DNA from: Bradyrhizobium sp.
GTDB lineage: Bacteria > Pseudomonadota > Alphaproteobacteria > Rhizobiales > Xanthobacteraceae
Assembly: GCF_030654605.1 (NCBI RefSeq)
Contig: NZ_JAURXB010000273.1
Location: 1 to 64,000 of the forward strand
Direction of reading: 5' to 3'
Length of the DNA: 64,000 nucleotides
Shown here: positions 1-8,852 of the stretch, piece after piece
How positions within the stretch are numbered: the stretch's first letter is position 1
Layout of the letters: each line of letters begins with the position of its first letter
Position numbers and translations under genes: made by a program
Notes under the pieces: generated by a model
Database searches by the model: none
Told to the model about the DNA's origin: nothing
What the model saw: only the letters and a program-made list of their open reading frames with translations

Positions 1-1
1 G

Positions 2-205
2 GTGTTTACGCTTTATCCGTTGTTGTCCGGGGAGGGCCGTGAACATCACGGCGAGATCATGCGCGAGGCCACGAAGTTGATCGAAGCGGGCAAGCTCATG
101 CCGGCGCTGGACCGGCGGCGCTTCTCGCTGGACGAGGTCGAACAGTCGCACGCCGCGATCACTGGAGGTGGTGCGAACGGCAAGATCGTGGTCGAGATCC
201 CCTAG
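2..205 (+). CDS. C-terminal end of a zinc-type/quinone oxidoreductase (MDR family), cut by window edge
   Basis: The reading frame is open at the left edge, so only the last ~67 residues are visible; the GTG at base 2 is probably internal. The tail has the usual MDR ending: a helix with 'LIEAGKLMPALDRRRFSLDEVEQSHAAI', a Gly-rich turn, and the strand 'GKIVVEIP', as in NADPH:quinone reductases and zinc-binding alcohol dehydrogenases where this segment closes the catalytic domain. Catalytic and cofactor-binding parts lie outside the window, so substrate cannot be guessed. The family is fairly secure, the exact activity is not. Confidence 0.75.
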   Translation: MFTLYPLLSGEGREHHGEIMREATKLIEAGKLMPALDRRRFSLDEVEQSHAAITGGGANGKIVVEIP

Positions 206-482
206 CCGGGCGGGCGACCCGTCGGTGTGTCTCTGGCGACCCTCGCTGGCTTTCTTCACAGAGCTGGTCCACGAGGGAGTCTGACGGCGCGCCTTCTCCC
301 ACACCTGAATGAGGCGGCAGGATTTGCCGCCTCCGGCAAAATGAGTTCATGGCCTTCGGTCAGTCAATGTCCTACGGACGCAGCATCCCTTTGAAATGAC
401 AGTCATCATAGGATGGTCCACGATTTGCATGACGCTCCCACTACGAGTTCGGAATGCCATTGTGACAGCGTAGGAGCACATC

Positions 483-1106
483 ATGAAAATCGGCACGGTT
501 ACCCCACAGATCATCCCCTTCCTCGACGGTTCGAGCCGCACCTCGCGTGGCGGAACAGGAGATTTCGGCGCGGCCGTGCAGGCAAACGATCTCGGCAACG
601 TTGATGTCGGGTCAGCTGCGGGCGAGGGCAACAGGATTTGGCAGCGCGGCAACAGACCCGCCGGACATGGCGGCGGCTCAACCCAACGGATGGACCCGCA
701 AACAATTGACGCCTTGTCAAAGGCAGGTCCCCAGGACGCCGTCGCGCCTCCCCCGAAGCAGCGACCTCTGACGGATACCGAGACTACGGACAGCTCAGCG
801 AACGACAGCAGCACGGCAGGCAGGAGTGTCGCCATCGATTTCATTCACGTCGAACTTCCGAACGGTGTGAAATTCGAGCTGCGCCATACCCCCGGCGATG
901 GCGAGACCGGCGACCAGGCGCTGCAAAGCCTGCTCAAGGCAGCCGAGGAATTGAGCAGGGAGCTCGCAGGCATCGTCGCCCCAATTGCGAAGGACGCGGC
1001 GGACGCAGAGATCCGGCGCGGCGATACGGCCTCAACGGCCTATGCGAAACAGCTGTCGGCCTACACCACGCGATATGAACGCGAGGGCCCGGTCGTGACT
1101 GCGTGA
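483..1106 (+). CDS. Hypothetical protein (207 aa)
   Basis: I do not recognise a family. An AGGAG-like sequence lies 7-8 bases before the ATG. Residues 1-120 are low in complexity (Gly, Ser, Thr, Asp, Pro) and probably disordered; residues ~120-200 form a more regular part with the strand 'FIHVELPNGVKFELRH' followed by a charged helix 'LQSLLKAAEELSRELAGIV'. No signal peptide or membrane segment is seen. It stands alone between the MDR fragment and the MFS gene. Coding is supported by length, ribosome site and G/C-rich third positions, not by homology. Confidence 0.5.
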   Translation: MKIGTVTPQIIPFLDGSSRTSRGGTGDFGAAVQANDLGNVDVGSAAGEGNRIWQRGNRPAGHGGGSTQRMDPQTIDALSKAGPQDAVAPPPKQRPLTDTETTDSSANDSSTAGRSVAIDFIHVELPNGVKFELRHTPGDGETGDQALQSLLKAAEELSRELAGIVAPIAKDAADAEIRRGDTASTAYAKQLSAYTTRYEREGPVVTA

Positions 1107-1360
1107 GCGGCCTTCCCCACCCAGCCGGAACGGAGATCCAGCGCGGCTCGGCACGTCGTGGCTCCTGCGATGGCTATCCCTGAGCGGGTCCCGAACGCCG
1201 TTCTGGCTTCACCAGTTCTCACAACGCCTCACTCGCGGCTCGCGCGCGACCAGGCGACACTCGCAAGGACATCTCCCCGCCCGCCCGCCTTGCTCTCCGC
1301 CACCGAATGCGCCACCATCCCTTCCGCTCGATCATAACCACCAAAAATGCGAGGAAACGC

Positions 1361-2596
1361 ATGAGCAAGTCAGCCGGTTTCAATTATGGCTGGGTCGTCG
1401 TCGGCGCGGGCGCGCTGATGACCTGTGTCGGCTTCGGCGCGATGATGTCGCTGGCGGTGTTCCTGAAGCCGATGTCGGATGCGACGGGCTGGTCGCTCGC
1501 CGGCGTCTCCGCCGCGTCGACGCTGAATTTTCTCGGCATGGGGGTCGCGGCGTTCTTCTGGGGCGCGCTGTCGGACCGCTACGGCACCCGCATCGTGGTG
1601 CTCGCAGGCTCCGTGCTGCTCGGCCTCGGTCTGGTGACGGCGAGCATGGCGACCTCCCTGTGGCAGTTTCAGTTGCTGTGGGGCATCCTGATCGGCACCG
1701 CCGTCGGCGCCTTCTATGCGCCGATGATGGCGATCGCCAGCGCCTGGATCGAACACCAGCGCAGCCTCGCGGTCTCGCTGGTGTCGGCCGGAATGGGCGT
1801 GGCGCCGCTGACGGTGGCGCCGTTCGCGAGCTGGTTGATCACGACCTATGACTGGCGCACCGCGATGCTGGTGATCGGGATCGTCGCTTCGGCATTGTTG
1901 ATTCCGGCCGCGTTCCTGGTGCGTCCGGCGCCGCAGGCGACCGCGCCTGCGGCCACAGGCGGTGCGGATACGCCCGCGGTCGAGTGGACCGTGGCGCAGG
2001 CCTTGCGCACGCCGCAGTTCATCACGCTGGCGCTGGCGCATTTTTGCTGCTGCGCGGCGCATTCGGGCCCGATCTTCCACATGGTGAGCTACGCGATGGT
2101 GTGCGGCATCGCGCCGCTGACCGCGGTCACCGTCTATAGCCTGGCGGGCTTCTCCGGATTGGGCGGCCGGCTTGCGCTCGGCGTGATGGCGGACCGCATC
2201 GGGGCCAAGCCGGTGCTGGTCGGCGGGCTCTCGGTGCAGGCGCTGTGCGTGGCGACCTATCTCGCGATCGGCCAGCTCGGCGAATTCTACGCGCTTTCCG
2301 TCGTGTTCGGCCTGGCCTATGGCGGGGTGATGCCGCTCTACGCCGTGCTGGTGCGGGAATTTTTCGGCGCCCGCATCATGGGCTCCGTGTTCGGCGCGGT
2401 TTCAGCGTTTGCGAGCCTCGGCATGGCGCTCGGACCATGGGCCGGCGGCTGGGTGTTCGACACCTTCCACGGCTATTTCTGGCTCTATGTCGGCTCGTTC
2501 GGCATCGGCATCGCGGCGGTCGCGGTGGCGCTGAGTTTTCCGTCACCGCGGCGGCCGAGACAGCCCGCGCTCCGCCTCGGGCCTGCGACGGCGTAG
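1361..2596 (+). CDS. MFS transporter, OFA/monocarboxylate-like
   Basis: A 411-residue integral membrane carrier with about 12 hydrophobic helices. The first helix 'NYGWVVVGAGALMTCVGFGAMMSLAVFLKPM' and the loop 'GALSDRYGTRIVVLAG' (MFS motif A between helices 2 and 3), repeated as 'GVMADRIGAKPVLVGG' in the second half, resemble oxalate/formate-antiporter and monocarboxylate-type carriers. The start at 1361 is chosen because GAGGAAACGC precedes it; an upstream in-frame ATG at 1307 would add a basic non-membrane leader. It is followed after 96 bases by a flavin-dependent oxygenase on the same strand, so it may import that enzyme's substrate, an inference from position only. Confidence 0.85.
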   Translation: MSKSAGFNYGWVVVGAGALMTCVGFGAMMSLAVFLKPMSDATGWSLAGVSAASTLNFLGMGVAAFFWGALSDRYGTRIVVLAGSVLLGLGLVTASMATSLWQFQLLWGILIGTAVGAFYAPMMAIASAWIEHQRSLAVSLVSAGMGVAPLTVAPFASWLITTYDWRTAMLVIGIVASALLIPAAFLVRPAPQATAPAATGGADTPAVEWTVAQALRTPQFITLALAHFCCCAAHSGPIFHMVSYAMVCGIAPLTAVTVYSLAGFSGLGGRLALGVMADRIGAKPVLVGGLSVQALCVATYLAIGQLGEFYALSVVFGLAYGGVMPLYAVLVREFFGARIMGSVFGAVSAFASLGMALGPWAGGWVFDTFHGYFWLYVGSFGIGIAAVAVALSFPSPRRPRQPALRLGPATA

Positions 2597-2692
2597 ATCG
2601 CCTCTCTTGATCGGCGGCGGCGGATGGACCACCATTGCGCCGCCACTCAACGAGACGCCCGACAAGCGGCGGAACAAGGGGCGAGGAAATAC

Positions 2693-3868
2693 ATGAACAA
2701 GCTTTCCGGTTTCGACCTCGTCGAGCGGGCGCGGGCGCTGCAGCCGCTGATCGCGGGCGAAGCCAACGAGATCGAACGGACCCGGCGCCTCACCCAGCCA
2801 GTGGTTTCGGCGTTGATCGAAAACGGGCTTTATCGCGCGCTGCTGCCGAAAAGCCTGGGGGGTACCGAGGCGCCGCTCGAGATCTTCATGCAGATGCAGG
2901 AAGAGATCGCCAAGGCCGACGCCTCGACCGCGTGGTGCCTCGGCCAGTGCGGCGTCTGCGCCATGGTCTCGGCCTATATCGATCCCGATGCCGCCAACGA
3001 GATTTTCAACGTCGCGCCCGGCATCCTGGCCTGGGGCGCGATCAATCATACGGTGCAGGCCGTTCCCGGCGGCTACAAGGCCAGCGCGCGCTGGGATTTC
3101 GCCAGCGGCTCGCGGCAGGCGAGCTGGCTCGGCGCCCATGTCCGGATCGTCGAGGCGGACGGCTCACCGCGCCGCAGGCCCGATGGCTCGCCGGAGATCC
3201 GCACCATCCTGTTCCCGATGACCAGCGCCACGATGTACGACGTCTGGGACGTGATCGGCCTCAACGGCACCGGCACCGATTCCTATTCGGTCGAGGATCT
3301 CTTCATTCCCGAGCGATTCACCGCGCTGCGCGACGAGCCCACCGCATTGCGCGAGCACGGCCCGCTCTACCGGATCCCCACTCAAATGGTCTACAGCATG
3401 GGCTTTGGCGCCACCTCGCTCGGCGTCGCCCGCGCCATGCTGGATGCCGCCATCGAGCTTGCACGGGCCAAGCAGCCGCAGGGGCTTTCGGCGATGCGCG
3501 AGAACAGCGCGGTGCAGGGGCTGATCGGGCGCACCGAAGCCCAGTTGCGCTCCACGCGCGCCTATCTCTATGCCACCGCCGCGGAAGTGTGGCGCGACCT
3601 GGCGCGGGGCGATGCCTTCACCGAAGCCCATCGCACTTCACTCCGGCTGGCCTCGACCTGGACCATCCATCAGTCCACCGCGGTGGTCGACACCGCCTAT
3701 CACATGACGGGGGCCACCGCCGTGTTCAGCGCCAATCCGTTCGAGCGCCGCTTCCGCGACATGCACACCATTGCGCAGCAGCTGCAGGGCCGCGACAGCC
3801 ATTATGAAGACGTCGGCAAGGTGATCCTGTCGGGCAAGCTCGATACCGCGCCGACGGCGCGCCCGTAG
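2693..3868 (+). CDS. Acyl-CoA-dehydrogenase-fold flavin-dependent monooxygenase (HsaA/DszC-like)
   Basis: This 391-residue protein has the acyl-CoA dehydrogenase N-terminal helical domain (residues ~10-110, with 'LIENGLYRALLPKSLGGTEA'), a middle beta domain ('GGYKASARWDFASGSRQASWLGAH') and a C-terminal 'type 2' helical domain ('DTAYHMTGATAVFSANPFERRFRDMHTIAQQ'). That pattern is typical of group D FMNH2/FADH2-dependent hydroxylases such as HsaA, HpaB-like or DszC, which hydroxylate aromatic or sulfur substrates using flavin from a separate reductase. No reductase is adjacent. The start follows GAGGAAATAC. It shares orientation with the MFS gene upstream and is probably co-transcribed. Confidence 0.85.
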   Translation: MNKLSGFDLVERARALQPLIAGEANEIERTRRLTQPVVSALIENGLYRALLPKSLGGTEAPLEIFMQMQEEIAKADASTAWCLGQCGVCAMVSAYIDPDAANEIFNVAPGILAWGAINHTVQAVPGGYKASARWDFASGSRQASWLGAHVRIVEADGSPRRRPDGSPEIRTILFPMTSATMYDVWDVIGLNGTGTDSYSVEDLFIPERFTALRDEPTALREHGPLYRIPTQMVYSMGFGATSLGVARAMLDAAIELARAKQPQGLSAMRENSAVQGLIGRTEAQLRSTRAYLYATAAEVWRDLARGDAFTEAHRTSLRLASTWTIHQSTAVVDTAYHMTGATAVFSANPFERRFRDMHTIAQQLQGRDSHYEDVGKVILSGKLDTAPTARP

Positions 3869-3878
3869 TATTACGGGC
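3861..3878 (+). terminator. Small hairpin at the 3' end of the oxygenase gene
   Basis: GCCCGTA and TACGGGC form a 7-bp stem around a GTAT loop that includes the stop codon, followed closely by CACCTCATTTTATT. It could act as a weak intrinsic terminator; the T-run is interrupted. Confidence 0.4.
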
Positions 3879-3946
3879 CACCTCATTTTATTAAGCAGTT
3901 TCTGGGAACTTGCGAATCTTCCTCTTGCGGAGCTTCGGCAACCCCC

Positions 3947-5914
3947 ATGTTCAAACTTCGATCGATCGCAGTCCGTCTGATCCTCGCCATTTCGCTGACG
4001 GTGGCTGCGGCCTGCGCCATCCTCGGCACCTTTTCGATCATTCAACAGCGGTCGCTGACGCAACTGGCGCTCGACCAGCAACTCAAGCTGCAATATGACA
4101 GCGTGATCGCCGCGATCGACTATGAGGGACGCGCCGCCATGGCGGTCAGCTCCGTGGTCGCCGCACTGCCCCCGGTCGCCGCTGCCATCACCAAGGGCGA
4201 CCGCGATTCCATGACCGCGCTGCTCGGCGGCGCCCAGGCGGCCCTGAAGGCGCAGGGCATGTCGCTGTTGAACCTCACTTTGCCGCCGGCGACGATCTTC
4301 CTGCGCCTGCACGATCCCAAGTCGTTTGGCGACGACATCTCGGCGCGGCGCATCACTGTGGTGGAGTCGAACAGATCAGGCAAGCCGATCGTCGGGGTCG
4401 AAATGGGCCGCAATGAGCTCAGCATCTTCGCCATGACGCCGATCATGCGCGACGGCAAGAGCATCGGCATCGCCGAAAACGGCGTCCCGTTCGGCAAGGC
4501 GTTCGTCGACCGCGCCAAGCAGCGCTTCGGCGTCGATCTCGCCGTGCATTCCTTCGATGGCAAGGAACTCAAGCGGCTCTCCTCGACCTTCGGGGATGCC
4601 GTTGTCGCCACGCCGGAAGAACTGAAGAGCGTGTTCAGCGGCGCATCGTTGCGTCGCGATGCGACGCTCGGCGGCAAACCCTCGGCTCTCTATCTCGGGC
4701 AAATCAAGAATTACGCCGGCCAGCCGATCGCAGTGCTGGAAGTCGTCAAGGATACCACCGAATATGAGGCCGCGGCGGCGAGTTCGCAACGCAACCTGAT
4801 CCTCGGCACCATCGCCATCCTGGCCGGCGCCGTGCTGCTGGCCTTCCTGCTCGGCCGCGGCCTGTCGCGTCCGCTGACGGCGATCACCGCGGTCATGAAC
4901 CGCCTTTCCGGCGGCGACACCGAGGTGACCATCCCCGGCGGCGAGCGCAAGGACGAACTCGGCACCATGGCGGTGGCCGTCGACGTGTTCCGCCGCAGCA
5001 TGCTGGAAGCAGGCGCCATGCGCGCCGCACAGGAAGCCGCCAAGCAACAGGCGGAAGAGGAAAAGAAGGCATTGCAGCGGCAGATGGCCGACCGTTTCGA
5101 GGCCGACGTCAAGAGCGTCGTGGGCGCGGTCGCACGCGCGACCAAGGACATGCAGCGCGTCGCCGGCGAGATCACGGCCAGCGTCAGTGGCACGTCGGAA
5201 CGGGCCACCGCCGCGGCTGCCGCATCCGAGGAAGCCTCCGCCAGCGTCAACACGGTCGCCGCCGCCACCGAGGAACTGGCCTCCTCCGTGGCCGAGATCG
5301 GCCGCCAGGTCACGCATTCCAGCAGCGTCGCCGAAGACGCCGTGGTGAAGGCCGGTCAAACCACCGAAATGGTCGGCAGCCTCACGGCGGCCGGCGAAAA
5401 GATCGGCGACGTGCTTCGCCTGATCGGCGCCATCGCCAGCCAGACCAACCTGCTGGCGCTGAATGCGACGATCGAGGCGGCGCGCGCGGGCGACGCCGGC
5501 CGCGGCTTTGCCGTGGTCGCATCCGAAGTCAAGGAACTGGCCAGCCAGACCGCGAAGGCCACCGAGGAGATCGCCGGCCAGGTGACCGCGATCCAGTCAG
5601 CCACCGGCAATTGCGTCACCGCGATCGGCGGCATCAGCGACACCATCCGGGAAATCAGCGGCATTGCAACCACCATCGCCGCCGCCGTCGAGGAGCAGGA
5701 CTCGGCGACCCGCGAAATCGCCCGCAGCGTGCAACAGGCCGCCGCCGGCACCAGCGAGGTCTCGCATAACGTCGCCGGCGCCAGCCAGGCCGCCGACCAG
5801 TCGCGCGTCCTCGCCAACAACGTGCTGGTCGCCTCCGGCGAACTCAACCAGCACGCCACCGCTTTGTTCGAAAGCGTCGACAGCTTCCTAGCCGGCCTGC
5901 GCAACGCGGCCTAG
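3947..5914 (+). CDS. Methyl-accepting chemotaxis protein with periplasmic Cache-like sensor and HAMP
   Basis: A 655-residue transmembrane chemoreceptor. Residues ~7-30 form the first membrane helix; ~30-280 are a periplasmic ligand-binding region of single-Cache type ('[31 protein letters not shown]'); ~285-305 are the second helix ('[20 protein letters not shown]'); a HAMP domain follows ('[23 protein letters not shown]'). The cytoplasmic signalling tip around residues 505-545 matches the MCP consensus ([15 protein letters not shown], then [13 protein letters not shown]). No CheR-tethering pentapeptide is present at the C-terminus. It would signal to CheA/CheW; the ligand is unknown, though the upstream carrier and oxygenase suggest a small organic acid. 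Confidence 0.93.
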   Translation: MFKLRSIAVRLILAISLTVAAACAILGTFSIIQQRSLTQLALDQQLKLQYDSVIAAIDYEGRAAMAVSSVVAALPPVAAAITKGDRDSMTALLGGAQAALKAQGMSLLNLTLPPATIFLRLHDPKSFGDDISARRITVVESNRSGKPIVGVEMGRNELSIFAMTPIMRDGKSIGIAENGVPFGKAFVDRAKQRFGVDLAVHSFDGKELKRLSSTFGDAVVATPEELKSVFSGASLRRDATLGGKPSALYLGQIKNYAGQPIAVLEVVKDTTEYEAAAASSQRNLILGTIAILAGAVLLAFLLGRGLSRPLTAITAVMNRLSGGDTEVTIPGGERKDELGTMAVAVDVFRRSMLEAGAMRAAQEAAKQQAEEEKKALQRQMADRFEADVKSVVGAVARATKDMQRVAGEITASVSGTSERATAAAAASEEASASVNTVAAATEELASSVAEIGRQVTHSSSVAEDAVVKAGQTTEMVGSLTAAGEKIGDVLRLIGAIASQTNLLALNATIEAARAGDAGRGFAVVASEVKELASQTAKATEEIAGQVTAIQSATGNCVTAIGGISDTIREISGIATTIAAAVEEQDSATREIARSVQQAAAGTSEVSHNVAGASQAADQSRVLANNVLVASGELNQHATALFESVDSFLAGLRNAA

Positions 5915-6058
5915 TAACCTTCCGGCCTGTCTGGATCAAGATCGGGCTCACACGACGTCCCCTCCATGATGGAGTGGGCGCCGTTGCCCGATTGACTCGG
6001 CGCCATTTGCGACCGACGATCTACTTTGCGATCTTGATTCACCCAGGGGGAGCAAGTC

Positions 6059-6241
6059 ATGGCTTACAAATTCGAAGTCTATAAGGACAAGGCCGGCGAA
6101 TTTCGTTTCCGGTTCAAGGCGCCGAACGGCGAGAGCATGTTTTCGTCGGAAGGTTATGCGCAAAAGGCCTCCGCCATGAGCGCAATCGAATCGATCAAGA
6201 AGAATGCCCCGGGCGCCAGCACCGACGATCAGACCAAGTAG
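6059..6241 (+). CDS. YegP/DUF1508 family protein
   Basis: A 60-residue protein with a single YegP (DUF1508) repeat: 'FEVYKDKAGEFRFRFKAPNGE', then 'SSEGYAQKASAMSAIESIKKNA', ending in a short charged tail. Larger family members carry two such repeats; this is a single-unit version. GGGGGAGCAAGTC before the ATG is a strong ribosome site. The family's function is not known beyond a small alpha/beta fold. It lies 26 bases before the DUF1801 gene on the same strand. Confidence 0.85.
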   Translation: MAYKFEVYKDKAGEFRFRFKAPNGESMFSSEGYAQKASAMSAIESIKKNAPGASTDDQTK

Positions 6242-6267
6242 ACCCGCCGCAACCTCCTGAAGGCACG

Positions 6268-6747
6268 ATGCCGCAGCCACCGCAAAAAGCCGGCGGGAAG
6301 AAACTCCCGGCCGGCAAGCCGCGCGCGGGATTTGCCGATCCCGCTGTGGCCGCGGTCTTCAGCGCCTATCCAGAGCCGCTGCAGACAAGACTGCTGGCGT
6401 TGCGCCGGCTGATCCTCGACACCGCCATGACGACAAACGGCGTCGGCGCCCTCGAAGAAACCCTGAAATGGGGGCAGCCGAGCTATCTCACGACAGCCAC
6501 GAAAAGCGGCAGCACGGTTCGAATCGATCGGATCAAATCCCCCGCCGACCGCTACGCGGTGTTTTTCCATTGCCAGACCGACCTGGTCGCAACGTTTCGC
6601 GAGCTGTATCCCGAGCTGACTTACGGCGGCAACCGCAGCATCCTGCTCGACGCCAAGGACAAGCTTCCCGAAGCCGAGTTGCGCCACTGCGTGGGACTGG
6701 CGCTGACGTATCACCTGAACAAGCGGAAGGCCGGGCGCGGCGGGTAG
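6268..6747 (+). CDS. DUF1801 (YdhG-like) domain protein
   Basis: This 159-residue protein has the YdhG-like DUF1801 fold: N-terminal helix 'PAVAAVFSAYPEPLQTRLLALRRLIL', central 'LEETLKWGQPSYLT' with the family's Lys-Trp-Gly-x-Pro core, and a C-terminal helix 'ALTYHLNKRKAGRGG'. Family members are small soluble proteins without an established reaction. A decayed copy of the last 17 codons occurs ~3 kb downstream (9650-9703). A short CCCTCC...GGAGGG hairpin follows the gene (about 6758-6776). Confidence 0.8.
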   Translation: MPQPPQKAGGKKLPAGKPRAGFADPAVAAVFSAYPEPLQTRLLALRRLILDTAMTTNGVGALEETLKWGQPSYLTTATKSGSTVRIDRIKSPADRYAVFFHCQTDLVATFRELYPELTYGGNRSILLDAKDKLPEAELRHCVGLALTYHLNKRKAGRGG

Positions 6748-6856
6748 GTGTTCATCGCCCTCCCCTTGAGGGAGGGTAAGCGTAGATCGCTGTCCGTTCG
6801 TATTCAAACTTCAAGCCGCGAGAGGATATGCGTCCGTATTCCGTCTTGTAACTCCA

Positions 6857-8056
6857 TCATTCTGCCGGAGCTGTCATGACGCGCGCTCGTTGTGTATAAG
6901 CGAGCCAGAGCAGAGCGAGTGCTGCCAGGCCAAGCCAGGGCAGCAGGAGCGTGTTGAGCATCTGCCAGCCAAACACTTGCAACAGCGCAGCCGCGCTCAG
7001 GGAGCAAGCGAGGCCGACCGCGAAAATAATCAAATCGTTTGTAGCCTGCGCGCGGCCCTTTTCCGCGACGTTGTATGTCGTCGTGAGCAGCGTCGTTCCG
7101 CCGATGTAGAGGAAGTTCCAGCCGACTCCGAGCATCACGAGCGCACCGGCGAAAGAGGAAAAGCCGGTGCCTGTCAGCGTCATCAGGACATGGCCCGCGA
7201 ACAGGGCAACGCCCGCAAGCATGACGCGCAACACGCCAAATCGGGCAATGAGCGAACCCGTGAAGAAGGAGGGCAGGAACATGCCGAGGACGTGCAGCTG
7301 AATGACGGTCGAAGCGGCACCCAGCTCGTGATGATGATGCACCATGGCAATCGGTGTCGCCGTCATGGCCAGAATCATGATGCCGTAGCCGGTAGCGGCA
7401 CCGAACAGAGCAACCAGATAGGTCGGCTGCGAAACGATTGCACCCCACGGACGGCCCGCTCCCACGCCCTCCTCAGCCCTGGGCGGTGGAGACACGCGAA
7501 GACCAAGAAGCAAACTCGCCGCGATGACCGACACGACGGAGAGCAATAAAAACGACCCGACATATTGGGTAGAAAAAAGTGACTGCCCCAAATGGGCCAG
7601 TACAGGCCCTGCCAATGCAGCGACGACGCCGCCGCCGAGGACCAGCGAGATAGCGCGCGGCCGAAACGTTTCGTCGGCCACTTCGCCCGCTGCGAAACGA
7701 TAAAATTGCGCGAAGGCCTGATATGTCCCGACGAGAAAAGTGCCCAACGACAAAACAGCCAATGAACCGAGCCAGACACCGAGCGCAGCCGTCAGGCCGC
7801 CGGTTGTACCGAGCAGCGCGCCCAGGACGAAACCCGGACGACGGCCAGTGCGGGCCATCCACATTGAGGCGGGCACCGTAGCGGTAGCCGTGCCTAGGAA
7901 CATTGCTGCAATAGGTGCCGTGGCTAGGCTGGGCGACGCGGCGACCAGACCGCCCGCCAGACCTCCCACGGTCATGACCAGGACAGAAACCGTCTGAAAC
8001 ATGGCCTGGGCGGTGGCGAGCAGCAGGACCTGCCGGTGCATTTGTTGGAATTGCAT
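6857..8056 (-). CDS. MFS transporter divergent from an ArsR-rhodanese regulator
   Basis: About 399 residues with 12 hydrophobic helices; 'TATVPASMWMARTGRRPGFVLGALLG' is the MFS motif A loop, and the second half carries 'GSLIARFGVLRVMLAG'. The start at 8056 (MQFQQMHRQVLLLATAQAMFQ) gives a normal cytoplasmic N-terminus; an in-frame ATG lies at 8071. A His-rich loop 'MVHHHHELG' near residue 240 could bind metal but may be chance. It is divergent from an ArsR-type gene and shares a palindromic operator with it, so it is probably repressed by that protein and exports or imports whatever the regulator senses (metal, sulfide or persulfide stress are plausible). Substrate unknown. Confidence 0.88.
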   Translation of the reverse strand: MQFQQMHRQVLLLATAQAMFQTVSVLVMTVGGLAGGLVAASPSLATAPIAAMFLGTATATVPASMWMARTGRRPGFVLGALLGTTGGLTAALGVWLGSLAVLSLGTFLVGTYQAFAQFYRFAAGEVADETFRPRAISLVLGGGVVAALAGPVLAHLGQSLFSTQYVGSFLLLSVVSVIAASLLLGLRVSPPPRAEEGVGAGRPWGAIVSQPTYLVALFGAATGYGIMILAMTATPIAMVHHHHELGAASTVIQLHVLGMFLPSFFTGSLIARFGVLRVMLAGVALFAGHVLMTLTGTGFSSFAGALVMLGVGWNFLYIGGTTLLTTTYNVAEKGRAQATNDLIIFAVGLACSLSAAALLQVFGWQMLNTLLLPWLGLAALALLWLAYTQRARVMTAPAE

Positions 8057-8060
8057 GAGC

Positions 8061-8089
8061 TTGCGTCTCATCCTATCATTCAATATAAT
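8061..8089 (+). promoter_or_regulatory. Sigma-70-like promoter of the arsR-rhodanese gene
   Basis: TTGCGT at 8061-8066 and TATAAT at 8084-8089 are separated by 17 bases. The predicted start of transcription is near 8096, which lies inside the palindrome at 8076-8099 and after the TTG at 8092; this favours the ATG at 8116 as start codon. Confidence 0.65.
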
Positions 8090-8099
8090 GATTGAATGA
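8076..8099. promoter_or_regulatory. Palindromic operator between MFS and arsR genes
   Basis: TCATTCAAT and ATTGAATGA are exact inverted repeats around a 6-base centre. The site overlaps the -10 box of the regulator and lies 20 bases upstream of the divergent MFS start. Such AT-rich 9-bp dyads are typical ArsR/SmtB operators, so autoregulation with co-control of the MFS gene is likely. Confidence 0.65.
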
Positions 8100-8115
8100 A
8101 AAAGACACCCTGTCA

Positions 8116-8796
8116 ATGACCAGCCCAAAGATTCAGATTTTTGAAAAGTTTGCAGAAGTGGCCCGCACGCTGGCCCATGCGACGCGTGTGGAACTTCTCG
8201 AACACGTGGCGCAGGGTGAACGCCCCGTCGAACGCCTCGCGCAACTCACCAGTCAGTCCGTCGCCAATACCTCACAACACCTGCAACAGTTGAGGCGCAG
8301 CGGCTTCGTCAAGCCTCGCCGCGAGGGCAAACGCGTGCTCTACCAATTGGGCGACGGGCCGATTATCGAGCTGCTGTCGGCTCTGCGAAAGGTCGCCGAG
8401 CACAATTGCGCTGAGATGCGCGCGATCACTTCACTTTACTTTGATCGCCTCGATGCCTTTGAGCCGGTCTCGCGGGAGGAAGTCTTACGGCGACTTGCGG
8501 AGGGTAGCGTTACGCTTTTGGACGTACGCCCGGAGGACGAGTTCGCATCTGGACATCTGCCGGGCGCAGTGAACATCCCCCTGCCAGAACTTGAGCGGCG
8601 CCTCTCAACGCTGCCGGGCGAGCGCGAGATCGTCGCTTACTGCCGGGGCGCTTATTGCGTGCTGTCGTTTGAAGCCGTCGCCGCCCTGCGCGCAAGAGGC
8701 TACACCGTGCGCCGTCTTGTGGACGGCTTTCCCGAGTGGAAAGCTGCAGGCCTTGCGGTCGAGTCGAACGCGATCGCGGATCTCGGACCTGGATGA
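8116..8796 (+). CDS. ArsR-family repressor fused to a rhodanese domain
   Basis: About 226 residues from the ATG at 8116 (a TTG at 8092 would add eight). Residues ~1-90 form a winged helix of ArsR type ('ARTLAHATRVELLEHVAQGERPVERLAQLT', recognition helix 'SVANTSQHLQQLRRSGFVKPRREGKRVLYQL'). Residues ~120-215 form a rhodanese domain ('LLDVRPEDEFASGHLPGAVNIPL') with active-site loop 'AYCRGAYCV', whose first Cys is the catalytic sulfur-binding position. No classic ArsR metal-binding CVC motif is seen. The fusion suggests that sulfane sulfur or an oxidant on the rhodanese Cys controls DNA binding; this is inference. The target is the shared operator at 8076-8099. Confidence 0.9.
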   Translation: MTSPKIQIFEKFAEVARTLAHATRVELLEHVAQGERPVERLAQLTSQSVANTSQHLQQLRRSGFVKPRREGKRVLYQLGDGPIIELLSALRKVAEHNCAEMRAITSLYFDRLDAFEPVSREEVLRRLAEGSVTLLDVRPEDEFASGHLPGAVNIPLPELERRLSTLPGEREIVAYCRGAYCVLSFEAVAALRARGYTVRRLVDGFPEWKAAGLAVESNAIADLGPG

Positions 8797-8852
8797 TCGG
8801 CCGTTGAACACCGTCCGGATCAGGTGGCTGGGCGCAAAAGGCGCTGACGATT

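Noticed and set aside
7295..7345. His-rich loop of the MFS carrier as a metal-transport signature
   Set aside because: Four adjacent His in one loop are suggestive only; the paired regulator lacks the usual ArsR metal motif, so I did not assign a metal substrate.
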